Shown: one piece after another, positions 1-13,231 of the stretch
Position numbering within the stretch: position 1 is the stretch's first letter
Layout: every line of letters starts with the position of its first letter
NCBI GenBank assembly: GCA_019009955.1
Contig: CM032233.1
Span: 60,806,001 to 60,870,000, forward strand
Length of the DNA stretch: 64,000 nucleotides
Source: Riptortus pedestris
Lineage: Eukaryota > Arthropoda > Insecta > Hemiptera > Alydidae
Direction of reading: 5' to 3'
Notes under the pieces: model-generated
Database searches by the model: none
Told to the model about the DNA's origin: nothing
What the model saw: only the letters and a program-made list of their open reading frames with translations
Program-made: the position numbers and the translations under genes

Positions 1-1490
1 TAATTGATTGGCTGTATAAATTATGATATATTATGAAAGTAAATTACTTAAGGACAAGAGAACACCAAGAGGAAGATGGAGATGACAAACATGGAAGAAA
101 CTATGAAGACCTCATGCGTTCACTACAGGTTTAATTTTTTGTATTTACTATTTTTCATTACTTATTTGTAATTGTCAATTGAATTTTGTCAACCCTTTTA
201 TGCCGAACGACGATATATTGTTATTGTCGTCGACATTAAATAAGCTGTATCTTTTCGACGCTTAAAAGCCAGTTTAGGAAAAGTCGTTCTGATTAATATT
301 AATTTTATATTATGGACGAAATCTACCATCTTTCTTATCCTGAAATTCTGGATCCTGCTACACGGATCATTCAACATTGTTAAATCATGTTTTTTACACG
401 TTCGGCCGAGCGCCTAGGCGTCAACTGCCCATTCCTTGGGGATACTTTAGCTGAACGCGTGCATAATGCATTTCAAATTTAGGTTATTGTAATAGATGTG
501 ATTTGTTACAGAATAAATCGAAACCCTGGGCAGGTTTAAAAAATAGTAAAATATTTGAATGGATAATCAGATATGCAACCCTAAATAAATTATTTCCATT
601 TCAAATATTTTTAACCATTTCCTTCACGTTCAGATCATCATCCTTATATAATCAGCAAAACTGAGCAATAAAATTATGAAATTCATAAATGTTAAATTAT
701 TCCAATAGCACATAAAGCAAGGGTTTTGCAATATTTTACAGCAAGTAAAGGTTAATTTCCCGTCAATAAAACGAAATGTTTTCACCACCAAGGTTCATTC
801 AATGGAATCAATCCTTTAAATGAGGTTGATCAGATAACAATGCCCGTAGAGCATGTCCAAGGACGCGCAGTGCTTAAAATGCGGAAAAAGTCAAATTTTC
901 AAAACAAATAAACATAAGAATTCTGATGACAGTTTTAATTTACCTTATATGATTATATTATTATTCACTGGAATAGTAATGGCATTTCATTATTCTTTCA
1001 ATAGATCTTATTCAATAATTGTTTTTGAAGATTTCCCGATATGAGCTACTGAAATTATCTTCATGTACATTTCAACCTAATAGAATACAAAATAATCCTT
1101 CACGCAAGGCTTCATAAATTAAGCAGATATAAATTAAGTGCCAATAACGCGCAGATGAACAAATTCTATTCTCTACTTCTCCAAGATAAAATTTGAAATA
1201 TTAACTGTTTATAACGTCAAACAAAGAAGAGTGGAGGTTCAGAGAAGGAGTGATTAGAATAATTGTAAGTATCCCTGTCATTATGAGAGGCATTGAAGAA
1301 TATTAATTATCTCTTTTATTTAAAACATTAGTTTGTGTACATTTTCATGTCGCAAACGAGTAAATGTCTGGTTTTTAATGGAGTTTTATTTTTATATCAA
1401 ATATTGGTGGCAGGGTAGAATAAACAGCTTCATATGTTTCTTTGGTCTATAAATCCTTCATATTTACTTTTGTTTATTTAAAATACACAT
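1..1490. other. AT-rich DNA, no gene recognised
   Basis: I see no gene, RNA or recognisable repeat here. Open frames are short (up to about 63 codons) and look like chance AT-rich frames. Confidence 0.6.
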
Positions 1491-1491
1491 T

Positions 1492-1720
1492 GGGGCTCTG
1501 TTTAGCCATGTGAGTTAAAGCGTTGACCTTAATCTCCCATGGTATACCTAGAGTGGCGAGTTGGATTCCCGCCTGGGTAAAGGAAGTTATTTAGTGACGG
1601 AATTCATTAAATATAATCCTTAGTCCCACCCTGGCTAGAAAAGGGTGGTAGTCTGTAGATAACCCGTCCCAATTAGCCTTAGTTGCAAAAAGTGGACGTT
1701 AATAAATAATTTAATTTAAA
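1492..1720 (+). repeat. tRNA-derived SINE
   Basis: The 5' part looks like a tRNA gene turned SINE. A box A-like stretch (TAGCCATGTGAGTTAAAGCG, from 1503) is followed about 55 bp later by a box B-like AGTTGGATTCC (1559-1569). A non-tRNA body follows, with TCCCACCCTGGCTAG and an AT-rich tail. Parts of the body recur in reverse near 4248-4325 and, diverged, at 4505-4665, which supports a dispersed family rather than a tRNA gene. Transcription by RNA polymerase III is inferred from the boxes. Confidence 0.6.
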
Positions 1721-1920
1721 ATACAACTCACATGTTTTTAGAATCAATTTATTTATGTGCATTCATCATCACACCGCTGTGTTCATAGGTCACGGAGGTT
1801 TAAAACGAATCCACGACACATATAGGGAGACTTTCATTATAGAATTATTTTTATTAATGACGACTTACTAATACGCCCAGACAGCATATATTTGCTCAGT
1901 CAAAATCAATACCAATATCA

Positions 1921-2070
1921 CAGAGGGGTGGCGGTGCTGTAGTGGAAACCGTGTTAGATTACAGCCCTAGAGGTGCCAGATTCTAACATGGGAATTGTAG
2001 AGTAAATTTTATTTAACTTTGTGTTTAACGGTTTTCAATGTCGGGCTTCTATCAATTCCTTCAATGGCAA
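1921..2070 (+). repeat. Possible second SINE-like repeat
   Basis: GGTGGCGGTGCTGTAGTGG resembles a tRNA-type box A region, and GGTGCCAGATTCTAAC lies where box B would be. No second copy was found in the window, so the call is weak. Confidence 0.25.
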
Positions 2071-4240
2071 CTCCGTAGCGTGAAGATATTTTAAGTGTCT
2101 CATTGAGTAAAAAGATAATGAGCTAAAAATAACATTATTATTGTCATGAAAGAATTATAATTGAAAGTAGTTAAGAATAAGATTACGTTATGGTTCACAT
2201 TTTTAACTTGTTCTAAATTCTCTTTTGCAAAAATAGAATTGACATATCAGATTAGGAATCATTGTAGTGGAATCCTTAAAATTTGGGGTATTTCTTAAAG
2301 TACATTTTATTATTACTTTACAATTTTTTATTGAAGTAGATTATAAGTGTTTGTGAAAGAAGAATTCTACAGCTATTTCATATGTACCTTTACATATTTT
2401 ATTTAGACTTCCTGGCATAATAGATAGGACTGAGATGATAAAAATGTTTCTTTTGTTGAATACTTTTTTGCAACAAATATCTTCATTCCTCACAATTATT
2501 TTCGTTGGGGCAGTGCTACTGTAATTTGTTATTCACCAGCTTTGGCCAATTTTAAATAATATATTGTGACATTTTTTTTTCTATTTTTGTCTTATTTTGT
2601 TTGTAGCTATTTATACTTTTTTTTTTCGTTGTTCGCCGTTTTAATAGACGGGACATTTGTCGTCTATTTTTTCAGGGCAATATATGATCACTTCTTCTTA
2701 TGTACGCCAGCTTACTCGTATAGTGCAACATCATCCTATTACCTAGGTTAAGTTCAATTTTAGTACTGTGTTCAGGGAAACTTAAAACGAGATTGCAATT
2801 ATATTACAGTAAAAGTTTATGTCTGTTTTGAACGCAATTATTTTCGTCCCTGGTACTTTTTTATTCTCCTTATTGCTTCTTTATTAGGGTTTCCTATTGG
2901 TGCATTATATAAATGTATGTATATAAATGTTAAAACTCGTGTCCAAAAGAAATAATTAATGGTGTTTTCATTAAAATCTTAACCGGAATGGCCCAGATAT
3001 AAAATATTTTTACTCTCCTAATTCAGAGATCACGAAGAGGGTGTGCAAGTACATTTTGCAGAAGTACACATGCATTTTGTATCCTTTGCTGTAGAGTCAG
3101 GAAAGGGTTACCCACATCAGTAAAATAGTTAAGTTTATTATAAAGGTTGTCAACCATTGTTTCTTAATTCCGCGAACTTAATTATATTCGGTATAATTGT
3201 AAATCGGATGCATAAAACATTCAGAATGCATCTTTCAGTAGCTGTGTTATCAAGATTAGTAGCTATTAGCGCCTGCCACTTTATCACCTAGCTCATTAAA
3301 TTCAACCGGCTAAATGCGAAGAGGGGTAATTTTCTGGATTTCTGGGCTTGTCATTTTGCAAACCTAGTTTATCTCTGGAACTCCACCTTCCAAGCCAAGT
3401 GAGCTTTGACATCCTTACAACCATCTATAGTTAAGCAGCCCCCTACGCTTTTCTTTTCAACGTGTAGCTAAGACTGTTTTATCCTTCTTAAAATATGAAT
3501 TAATGCGTACAGTAGGCCCGTTTTTCCTAGAAGGTACAAAATAGATTGTTTCTTTAGAAAATTAAACTTGTTTTAATTAACATTTTCAGTTTACTTTAAG
3601 GCAACTAATGGTCTTTCCAAATGACCTTTATTGAATTTATATGGATATTTTTGAATTCAGAATATCATCATTTCTTTTTCGGTTAAGGCTGGATACACAA
3701 TGCAATATTCAAACATTATGTGTGAATGTTGAAATTTGACGAACAGAATTGTATAGACTACTTACTTTCTATATTTTTAGTAAATATACCTAGCAAAATA
3801 TTCATACAGGTTTCTACAAGAGATTATTTTTTCCTAAAAGTACTAGTTATCCTTAATTCAGTTATTGTATATTCACTAGTACACACCTTGATAAATGATT
3901 TCCCTCATTGCACGAACCAATGAATCAAATTAATATTATACTGATTGTTTCTTAATGTCTAGAAACATTGAAATTACGCAATTTTCTGCAATTGGTTTCA
4001 GTTTATTTAAAAATAATTCGTGTTACTGTAAAAGAGAATACAAGTAATAATAAGTAAATTTTTCATTTAATACTATTTGATTTTGAATTCGTCTATTATT
4101 ATTATTTCATTAAACTTGTTATAATGCCGTAGTAAATGAGCTAAATTAGGGTGTTAAAGAAATGTTGAATACTCAAACTCATTATTTATTCTTCTGTTGC
4201 ACTTGATTTGTAAATTAATATTATTAGTTTTTGTTTATTA
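2071..4240. other. AT-rich DNA, no gene recognised
   Basis: No supported feature. A hydrophobic 61-codon frame near 2566-2751 is T-rich, low in complexity and lacks a gene context, so I do not call it. Confidence 0.5.
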
Positions 4241-4247
4241 GCGTCCA

Positions 4248-4325
4248 GTTCTTGCTCCGATGTCTAACAGGGACAAGTTACTTACCGGTAACCACCCTCT
4301 TCTAGCCAGGGTGGGACTAAAGAGT
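4248..4325 (-). repeat. SINE fragment (reverse copy of the 1492 family)
   Basis: CTAGCCAGGGTGGGACTAA is the reverse complement of the body of the SINE at 1492-1720. Only the 3' body is present; the tRNA-like head is missing. Confidence 0.5.
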
Positions 4326-4504
4326 TCATTTAATTAGCGAATTAGTATGCATATTAACGAACGCTCCGGATTACAGTTTTATTTGACCTTTTCGGGACAA
4401 AAATTAAGTTCGTCAATGTCCGAGTACGAACAAAAAGGAGTTAAGTGAAGGGGTAAAAGTAAATTCTTAAATATCTCTTTTATTATGCAATGAACTAAAA
4501 TACA

Positions 4505-4665
4505 GTCTTGACGTGGCTCAATTTAGCCATGTAAATTTTAAAGAGTTGGGTTTTAATACACTTGGCAAACCTTAAGTCGTAACTAAATAAAATCCTTCGT
4601 CCATGGCTAGAAATTAACCTGTCGCAATTAGACTTAGTAGCATAAAGTGTAGTCTGGTAATTTAT
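4505..4665 (+). repeat. Diverged SINE copy
   Basis: The order of motifs follows the SINE at 1492-1720: TTTAGCCATGT near the head, then AAATCCTTCGTCC-ATGGCTAGAA, CCTGTCGCAATTAG and a run like GTAGCATAAAGTG. It is much diverged and the box B region is poorly kept. Confidence 0.4.
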
Positions 4666-4669
4666 AACG

Positions 4670-7600
4670 TCTATAATTTACTATTCAGAGCATTCTGCCA
4701 ATCTAGAGTTGTTTCCTAAACGAAATACTTTTTATATTAATAATTGTTTTCGATACCACCATCTACATGTCCTAAGCCTAAGAATGAAACACGCAACTCA
4801 ATAACTAAGTTTATTCATTCTCTTGCCTCACATCACCCACTTGCTTTCTCAGGTGTTCATTGGTCAATAGTTAAAATTTCTGTTAAAAAAATTCATCCAT
4901 GAGCGTGGGTTATTATAGGTCAACATATAACTTACTTTCGGAAAAGGTGATTTTATTTACCTGGCAGGCAAGAACTGATATTAATAGGTAGCCTGTATTG
5001 CTCCCAGAATTCGATTATTGAGGGACAGACTTAGATTCAGACCATTACTCGATGTTATCTAAGTGAAACTGGGATCTTTCAAAGAGTTCAGACATAATGT
5101 GGAATACGATTTTAGAAACTGATCCTATGAAAGGACGATATTTGAAGAGCTGCGGTGATCGAGGGTCAACATTATGACGAACTAGCAACCTATAGGAGTT
5201 ATTTATTTGAATACATGTTCCATTGCCACATGGCATATTACATGTATGATTATGTTTAAATACATTTTTATTTTACAATATATACACGTTAATCAACGTT
5301 ATCTAATCAAATATAATATAAACAAAATAATAATAAAATAAAATATTAAAATAAGGAAGATAATTACAAATAAAATTAATAAATGAAATGAAAAAAAAAT
5401 AAATAAAAAAACAAGTCAATTTAGGTTAAAATCAACCGATGTTTAATTTACGAGTCTATGTAAAGTAAACCGCAACCTTATGAACTTTTATTTATGGTAA
5501 AGGTGTTATATATGTCAGTAGTCTGGATTGTTTTGTATACTTCATTATCCCCCCCCCCCCCAGAGATGATTAGGTGACCGACTGAATATTGGGCTTTTGA
5601 AATTGGAGGGCCCTAGATCCTGGTGGCAGAGGACCCCCTCCTCCGAATTCGCCCAAAAAAAAGAGGATCAAAATAATATCGCATAAATACTGCATAGGAA
5701 CAAAAGTTTATGAACTGCAATTGATTTTTTTTAATGAACAATGATAATAAGATAATTAAATTTCAGGGAGAAACTTGGAAAATCTTGGCTCATGTAAATA
5801 ACTAAGCATCCATTGTGGAACTTCGGAGAGGAGGGGTTCATTTTCAAAATGAATGTACTATTTGAACAGAAATCGTTTCTTTTAAATATGCATCAACAAG
5901 TTTATATTACATCTAAACCTAACGCTTCAGTCTTTTTTTGGTATAAACTTTTAGAACAAGCGTTGGTAAAATGTTGAAAACTCAATATGATAATTTATGG
6001 ACTGCTCATGGGTAATGCCAGATAAAATATATGTATGGGTATTTGTGTAAAATATATAATGTAATTAATACCTATTAATGAAATATACTTATCATATGAT
6101 GAACTCACATAAAAGTCCGTCATGCAGGGGTTATCTTTTGGTAAACTTTGGTATACTTCGCTCATTATTGAACTTTCGTTTAATTTGAATGGAATGTTTA
6201 AATTTCTACTTCTATGCCGAAAAAACCCCATTAAGAATAGTCGTTGTTAGCATTCTTCAAAAACTAATCAGATCTCATTGGCTGTACCATGAGATTTACC
6301 ATGTTTATAAGAAAAATTTTCATATAACCTCCACAGTTTATATAGGGTCATATACCCAATGTATGTACAACAAATGAAGTGAGACTCTATATAAGTAATC
6401 CCCAATTATGCTTTGGCGCTCAAAAAATACAATTCTTAGTATATATTCCTTTTTTTGTTTATAATACGATTTTATTAGACATTATTCAAAATATTTCGTT
6501 CTAAGATCAGAATCATTTATGTTTCCACTACAAAAGAGTCAACAGAGCTACCTTGCAAAATGTATGAATGTATGGTGGTTTGAGCTCAGTTTTCGAAGTA
6601 AACAAATGTCTTAAACATTTAATTTAAGTTAGCTACTTCATTATTAAAATAATTGTGTAGAACCGATCAATAAGGTGTCAAAAAAATTTGATTATAATAT
6701 ATATTTTTAAAGATCCTGTAAGATTTCTAAATTGTTGCCAATATATTTAATGCGGCTGACATAGTGTAGTTAAAGTATTGCGAATAATTCAAAAAGTTAT
6801 ATTCCTTCAAAATCTATGAGTGAGAATTAATTTCATTTTAAATGACAGTGGGGGAAAATTGACTCAGAAAGAAAATTGATTACGCAGTTTGAAACACTGT
6901 GGTTGTGATCTCGTTCGACAATTTCTCTGTATTAATCAAATACTACGTTATTTCTTTCTACCATTCAATAGATCCACTTTATTAAAGTTATGCTTTAACA
7001 GTTTTTTAGTAAAAAGAAAAATCACAACCGAATGAATAAATATACGAGTAGCTTTTTTAATAGATAAAGACTAATAATTACGATGCCACTAAGAAATATA
7101 TAATAGTTGAAAATTAATATTAATTTATCAATTTGTTAATGTTATTCTCATATTTCTAATAGATAAAGTTATCGGAACATTCGATACCATTTGTTGACAC
7201 TAACTCCCCCAGTACATGATATTGAAGTGTAATAATATGTTTCAATTTGGGAGCTTAGTACAGGAATGTACGAGTATGTTAAGCCGTACTTAGGTCTGAT
7301 CACTATAGGAATTTTGTGCTTGTTTCTCGCATGGGCGAGGGGCTCTTTTGATGACAGACCGTCAAAATAAAATCTCTAGTGTCACTGGATTCCAGTGGGA
7401 TTGAAGTTACATTATTATTTATATTTCTTATTACGAAGAGTATTTACTAATTTTGTTGGTCAGTCTCTGGTAAGGGGTAATATTCAAAAGACAAGCTCTT
7501 GACAGTTCAAGTATACACAAAAATGTCACCCCCTCCCCCCCAAAAAAACATCAGAGCGTTCCTGGGTCATTATTGTTTAGAGTGTTATAAACGTCAAGTA

Positions 7601-8285
7601 TTCTTGAAAAGTTAAGGTTACATCAAAAAGTTCGGTAAATTACTTAATCCACAGAAATTAAACTTCAAAAGGTCGACGCCAAGTTGAGATATATATGGGG
7701 ACTGGTAAAAACTGATTTTACTTGATGCCAGAACTCTAGGACCGTTTTGTTAGTGTCGACATGTTTACTGAAAATTCCCTCTTTTGTTGAATTCCCTTCC
7801 TCCTTTTCAACGGAGTTAACATTTTTTGTGGGGGACGGAACTCCTACGATTTAAAAAAATATTTTTTCTGAGACATCAAACTCACACGAAACCGATTACT
7901 CATAAAAACGGTGTTCCATGTCCAAAACGCTTTGTGAAAATATACGATGTACATTAGAAGAGCAAAATCACTTAGGTCTAGAGTCAGTACCTAGTGAGAC
8001 AGTCACTAGTTAATAGTAAACAGTATTGAGAACAGTAGTGGCTTTCTGTGCTGCAGTAATCTATTAACATTATCTTGATCCCACCATGACTTTTTCCACG
8101 TTTATATCCTCAGTGTATATTAGGTAATTACAAAAGTGAACATCCATGTTTATTGGGCAGTATTAATCGTGGAATATTGAGTTTTCCTTATTTCGTTTAA
8201 ATTAAATTTGTTGAGTTGAACACTATAGGTTTTTTTTTAAACATGCCTTGCTCAGCTGTTATTTTTTGGGGACACCATAATTTCT
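4670..8285. other. AT-rich DNA, no gene recognised
   Basis: No supported gene. A C-run lies near 5550 and a short purine-rich patch near 5640. Open frames are under 80 codons and show no recognisable motif. Confidence 0.5.
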
Positions 8286-8289
8286 CCTT

Positions 8290-8660
8290 ATCTGAGAATA
8301 TGCTGGAAGCGTGCTTGTACAGGAGAATCTAAGTGCTGGTATGAGGAGTGAGGTACTCACCAGTGATTGGTTGTCAAGTTATCGGCCGATAGGCAGTAGA
8401 TTGGTTGGGGAGAAGGTGTTGCTGTGTCGGCGGTCGGGGCTGTTCTGTGGCTGTCAGCTCTGCTTGCCGGGTCGCCACTGTTTTCCATGCGGTTACCATG
8501 GAGAGCCCTCTCATTCATTCGCCAGGTTCATCGCCCTCCCCACATTCACTCCTTCCGAGAAAGCAGTAAGCTGACAATGCGTCCCCGGCACAGAACCCAC
8601 TTTTCGGAAGACCGGTGAGAGAAGTTGATGCGTTTGCGCCCTTTCGCTATGGAAAGCCCC
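8290..8660. promoter_or_regulatory. CpG-rich island, candidate promoter / first exon
   Basis: This block is visibly GC- and CpG-rich inside very AT-rich DNA. It carries two inverted CCAAT boxes (ATTGG near 8365 and 8399) and GGTTACCATGGAGAG near 8490, which resembles an RFX X-box half. An ATG at 8488 opens a basic frame that runs to a splice-donor-like GGTGAGAG near 8615, and a longer overlapping frame (ATG 8341 to stop 8574) is also open. Either strand could be transcribed. No protein family is recognised. It could also be an isolated GC-rich repeat. Confidence 0.4.
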
Positions 8661-8664
8661 TGTT

Positions 8665-10189
8665 TTGCTAGAAGTGATTAATGACCAAGAAGCATATTAC
8701 ATTTTTAGGGCAAAAAGTCATCTTCATTCTGTTAATTTATTGTCGAGCTTTGGGATGTAGAACAGGTCACATATTGCTGGGTCAGACGACTGTTCAATCC
8801 ATCTGTTCCTTAGTGTATCTTGGCAGTGACTAATAGCCTGAAGATAAATGAAAATTGTAATCACTCAACCTAATTGAATGTAAATTTATTAAATTACTTA
8901 TAGCTTTAGGAACTGATCCCAGTTAAGCTCCAGAGATATTTAAAAGATAATTTGGACACACGGCCTTGAACTATGAGGTCTAACAAACCCATTAAATTAC
9001 AATATAGTTTACGAATTTCAATCCGAAGTGTTCTTTCGAATCCGGAATTTGTGATGTGTGTAACCAGCTCCAATATCCATCCCGAACTAAATAGTATTTT
9101 GCACATGAGTTGGCAAAACGTTATTCTTCTCATTCCACACCGAACTACCCATACACTCCGACCCTCTTGCAGACTTCTTTCTAATTTAACCCTTGTCGAC
9201 TCCTCAACTTGGTTTAGTCCGTTCTACAATTTGCAAAATGTACTTGCAATAAAGAGAAAGATTACAAGGAAAAGAATTCCCACTCAGGTGCTGCCAAAAC
9301 TAAGTAACATCACTGTGTAAAATTTAACCATAGGTATTCTTGGCGTATTTTAATTTATGTATTGTAAGTGAGAAATAGTGCCTCGATGACATATTTCACT
9401 GAAGTAAACACACAAATACGTTTGGCTGTTAAGTCTCTAGTGGGCGCAATGTTTTCTCTGTGGTTACCGAACGCAATATTTCGTTACTTAACGTAAAAAT
9501 AAAGTTCAAAATAATTAATGTCCTCGACTGGAACAGAAATGATTTGGAGTTCAGAGAAGAAAGTACAAAGTCATAAAAATGTTGTTAATCCAAGTTATTT
9601 TCTACATCTAGCGTTCATATTGTTGTCATGTGAATATTTTGTTCAGTTATTTGTATTTGATCTAGCAGACTCGCATGATTCCATCCACTTCGGACCTCCA
9701 TGATTATCGACTTCTAGTATTGACTGTGTCTTCGTATTTTCTATTTTGTGGGTACCTCAAAGTATCTCAACTGAGAATGAGGGCCAGCTGTCCTATCCTA
9801 CTTTTATACTTGTCTCTTCCTGTTCCCGAGTAGAATCTTCATTTGTATTCCATAATCCATCTTCTGTTTCCCCTGGATTAATTACCGACATTTTTAGGAT
9901 TTTTTAAAATTATTATTATTAATAATTCTTTCGAAATACTTTTTAATGTAGCGAAAACTTTCAACGTCAATTTTGTTTCGGTGGGAATTATGGAAATAAA
10001 CTTGTCTCATTATTTCTTAACGGATTTTAGGTATTCAAAAAACTTGTGGACATCACTCTGCCCATTTCTCCAATGTATTAGTTCTTTTTTTACAAGGACA
10101 GAGAATGCCACATCAATTATTTTTAGCCTCCAGTAAACTCATTCACTTTTAGACATCGTACTTTGACAAGCTAATATATCATGAAAATT
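8665..10189. other. No gene recognised
   Basis: A 115-codon frame on the + strand (8973-9320) is the longest here. It matches no family I know, and overlapping frames on the other strand are also open, so I do not call a gene. Confidence 0.45.
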
Positions 10190-10732
10190 CTTATTCCAAG
10201 ATTAAATACGAAATATTCTTTTCGCCAGATCTTTATTACATGAGATACATGCGTTACTCACATATGTTGTTTGATGACGTCACCAATTAAGATTTTTTCA
10301 TGGATCGAAAACGTTTATTCCATTTATACCATACTCGATAATTAACCGTTTAGTGGACACTAAAGATCATATTTGTTAATGGCTGAAATGGGACCTGGAA
10401 TAGCAGGGGGTGGTTTAGAGGGAGGGGAATTCAAAAATTAAATATATCTCTGTTATTATGTGTTGGATCGGAAAATGTTGTTAACACATGATATAAATGA
10501 AGGAACAAATGTTCTTAGACTATTGATGCCCTACAATTGATCCATTATACATTTTTTCGTAACTAAAATTATTCGTACATTCTGGTTTTCAAGCTTTAGT
10601 AAGCCTCCCTCCCCCTTCTACTCATCGAATTTTTATTTAAAACTAGAGAATGTATGTTGAGATGGTTCCAGTAGTGTGTGATATCAGCGCGTGGGAAATC
10701 GGCTTCGTTTACGCAGCCCCTGATTGACGGAC
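10190..10732 (-). mobile_element. Family A (Helentron-like) element, 5' portion
   Basis: The sequence ends with the family A 5' terminus on the minus strand (plus-strand order GGGAAATC, TTTACGCAGCCCCTG, GACGGAC). The body has the family's conserved order: ACTCGATA, GGCTGAAATGGGACC, a G-run, GAATTC, ATATCTCTGTTATTATG. It belongs to a subtype with a TGACGTCA palindrome (10275-10282). The 3' terminus is missing. It directly adjoins the next copy across GTTTT. Confidence 0.7.
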
Positions 10733-10737
10733 GTTTT

Positions 10738-10870
10738 AGCAGATTTTCTTAAGGGAAATCAGCTATTGAGGTCTTACTCATGACGCGATTTTCGAAAAAT
10801 TTCCTCAAATGTCCATCGATCCTTTTTAGGAGATTACGAAAATGAGGCCCGTTCAAAATTTTATATATAT
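10738..10870 (-). mobile_element. Family A element, 3' terminus
   Basis: It starts with AGCAGATTTTCTTAAGGG and continues with TATTGAGGTCTTACTCATGA and ATGTCCATCGATCC, the hallmark 3' terminal block of family A read on the minus strand. It runs into a short TA tract where a family B end is inserted. Confidence 0.75.
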
Positions 10871-10871
10871 A

Positions 10872-10990
10872 CTAGCTAAGGTAACCGGCTTCGCTCGAGA
10901 AATCATTTGAGGCTGAATGATTATGGCATTTTTTTTGGCAAGGCTTCAATGTGTACAACTACACTTCCCGTCTGGGCGCATTGTTATCCC
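10872..10990 (-). mobile_element. Family B (Helitron-like) 3' end fragment
   Basis: CTAGCTAAGGTAACCGG followed by CTTCGCTCGAG and ATTTGAGGCTGAATG matches the 3' end of family B in reverse. Read on the minus strand it is a short CCGG-type hairpin, an 8-nt spacer and CTAG, followed by T. Only about 120 bp match the other copies. Confidence 0.6.
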
Positions 10991-11489
10991 GTGAGGGTCA
11001 GGCAGGGGACTTATGGAATAGAAATTTTAGTTCTGAAGAATAAATGTAAATAAGTCCCTCTTCACTGTTTGACTCACCATGAATAATTTAAATCATAATC
11101 ATGGATATCATTTATTATAATTAAATATTATCTATAATGTACATATTTCCTGTCAAAAACCAATCCGAGCTTGCTTATATACAATTATGTACATAATAAT
11201 GGAGTAGAAAGCAATATACAACATTTCACAGGAAATAAGTTAACACGATTAACTGTGTTAGCCTCCCGTCCTGCTTGAATGTTATCACCATTGATCTAAA
11301 CAAGTTACTTCTTCAAAGCATTGAAAATTTCGAATTTTTTAGTTATTTATATTCCTATATAGTAACTTATATTTATATTTTATCCTGGTGTAAATAAATA
11401 ACAGTAGGATCCTAAAAATAATTTAATTTATATTGTAAAAACGAGGTGAGGGAAAGAGATTGTAGCAATCCGCTCCCGCAACTTCATAT

Positions 11490-11935
11490 CAGATTGAGTT
11501 CAAACGCATATTGTCTTTTTTTATAATGGTATTACCAAGTAACGTTTATCATGCGAGATACCAGTACATTCGTTGTGTTATGACGTCATCAATTAAGATT
11601 TTATATTCTTGTTTCGAAAATGTTTCTTTAATCCATACCATACTCGATATGTAACCGTCTCAGTCAATAATAATGACCATATTTGTTATTGTAAGATATC
11701 GGAAATGGAATAGTGGGGGTATAGAGGGAGGGGAATTCGAAAATTCAAAATATCTCTGACATTGTGAGTCAGATTGTTAAAATGTTATAGAACCAATATT
11801 GTTAAACTATTGATGCTCTAGAATTGATTGAATTTTTTCGTAACTGAAATATTAAGCTAGTAAGCCGTGCTTTCTTGTTTTTGTCAGTTTATACAGTCAG
11901 AGTTAGTTTCCACAGACCCTGCGTGATGGTTTTTA
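11490..11935 (-). mobile_element. Degenerate family A copy, TGACGTCA subtype
   Basis: The order of motifs matches the copy at 10190: TGACGTCA (11581-11588), ATACTCGATATG, GGAGGGGAATTCGAAAATTC, ATATCTCTGAC and TTAAACTATTGATGC. It ends with a worn 5' terminus (CAGACCCTGCGTGATGG). DNA at 10990-11490 is unassigned. Confidence 0.55.
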
Positions 11936-12297
11936 TACATATATATTGTTTTATTAACGCTCTAGTGATAGCATTTTTTTTTTAAATCGTTTTGTGCAAA
12001 AAGAAAGATCAAGTTCCTTAATGGAAGAAATCGGTCCTGAGAGAGGGGAATTTCGAAAATTTGGAATATCTCCGTTACTATACTTAGGATCAAAACATTG
12101 TACATAACCAATCTTATTTCAAAATTACTATAAATGTTAGGTATATATTTTCTATTTCTTGAATATTATTAACGGAGATATTTGGATTTTTTAATTTTCA
12201 TTCTTAAGTAAACCCCCACCCCTACTCATGTTATTTCAACAATGAGCTGTTATTCCACGAACCACTTTATTCTAATCTTGTATCAAATGTTTTGTAT
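11936..12297 (-). mobile_element. Family A internal fragment
   Basis: It contains AACGCTCTAGTGATAGC, AAAGATCAAGTTCCTTAATG, ATATCTCCGTTACTAT and AACGGAGATATTTGGATTTT in the usual family order. Both termini are missing; the next copy begins at 12301 after TTTT. Confidence 0.65.
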
Positions 12298-12300
12298 TTT

Positions 12301-12453
12301 AGCAGATTTCCCTTAAGGGAAATCTGCTATTGAGGTTGTGCTCATGACGGAATTTTTGAAATTTTTCTTCAAATGTCCATCGATCCTACCTAGTAGATGA
12401 CGAAAATGAGGTCCGTTCAAAACTGTATATATATACCTATATATATCAATATC

Positions 12454-12503
<50 letters not shown>

Positions 12504-13229
12504 TATATATTTGTCTGTTACCGCTCTAGCGGTCGCAATTTTTGTTTGATCGTTACCAAACTCGATATTTAGTCGTTTTATGTAAAAAGAAAGATCAAGT
12601 TCGTTAACGGCTGAAATCGGATCAGTGGGAGGGGGGGTTTAGAGGGGAGGATTTTCAAAAATTCGAAATATCTCCATTATTATGCATCGGATCGAAAAAT
12701 TGTATATAACCAATCTTATTGAAAATTAAATTTACTATAAATATTTTTATATATGTTTATTCTCTATCTTGAATATTAACCGAGATATTTGCATTTTTCA
12801 GTTTTCAGTAAACCGCCACTTCTACTCATGTTACGTAAACAATACTCTGCTACATAATAAATCACATTATTGGAAGTTTAAATACCAAAAATGTTATTCA
12901 AGAGACCTTTATTATACGAGATACAAGCAAATATTTTCTGGTGATCCCCCCCATCTTAAAGTTTTAGACTACTAAAATTTTATTGATTGAGATAACAATT
13001 ATTCTGACTCATTATTAATTACAGTACTAGAGGTGAGGCGGGCCGACCAGTTTGATTACACTTCTAACCTAACGCTTCCTGTCGGCAGGTTATTGAAATT
13101 GGATGAAACATTTCTTATTTGTGTTTGTATTTATTCACGGTGTTGTTGTGTTACCAGTATGTATATTTATCTATTTCTGAACTTCACGAGGGAAGTCTGC
13201 TTAGTTTATGCAGCCCCTGCGTGACGGAC
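12301..13229 (-). mobile_element. Full-length family A (Helentron-like) element
   Basis: This 929-bp copy has both termini. On the minus strand it starts GTCCGTCACGCAGGGGCTGC and ends in a palindromic hairpin (GATTTCCCTTAAGGGAAATC type) plus CTGCT. The word GCAGATTTCCC near the 5' end recurs inverted at the 3' tip, giving offset (asymmetric) terminal repeats. The core is a TA microsatellite (about 12455-12500). It is flanked by T-runs on both sides. It codes for nothing and would depend on a helper. Classing it as Helentron-like rests on structure alone. Confidence 0.75.
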
Positions 13230-13231
13230 TT

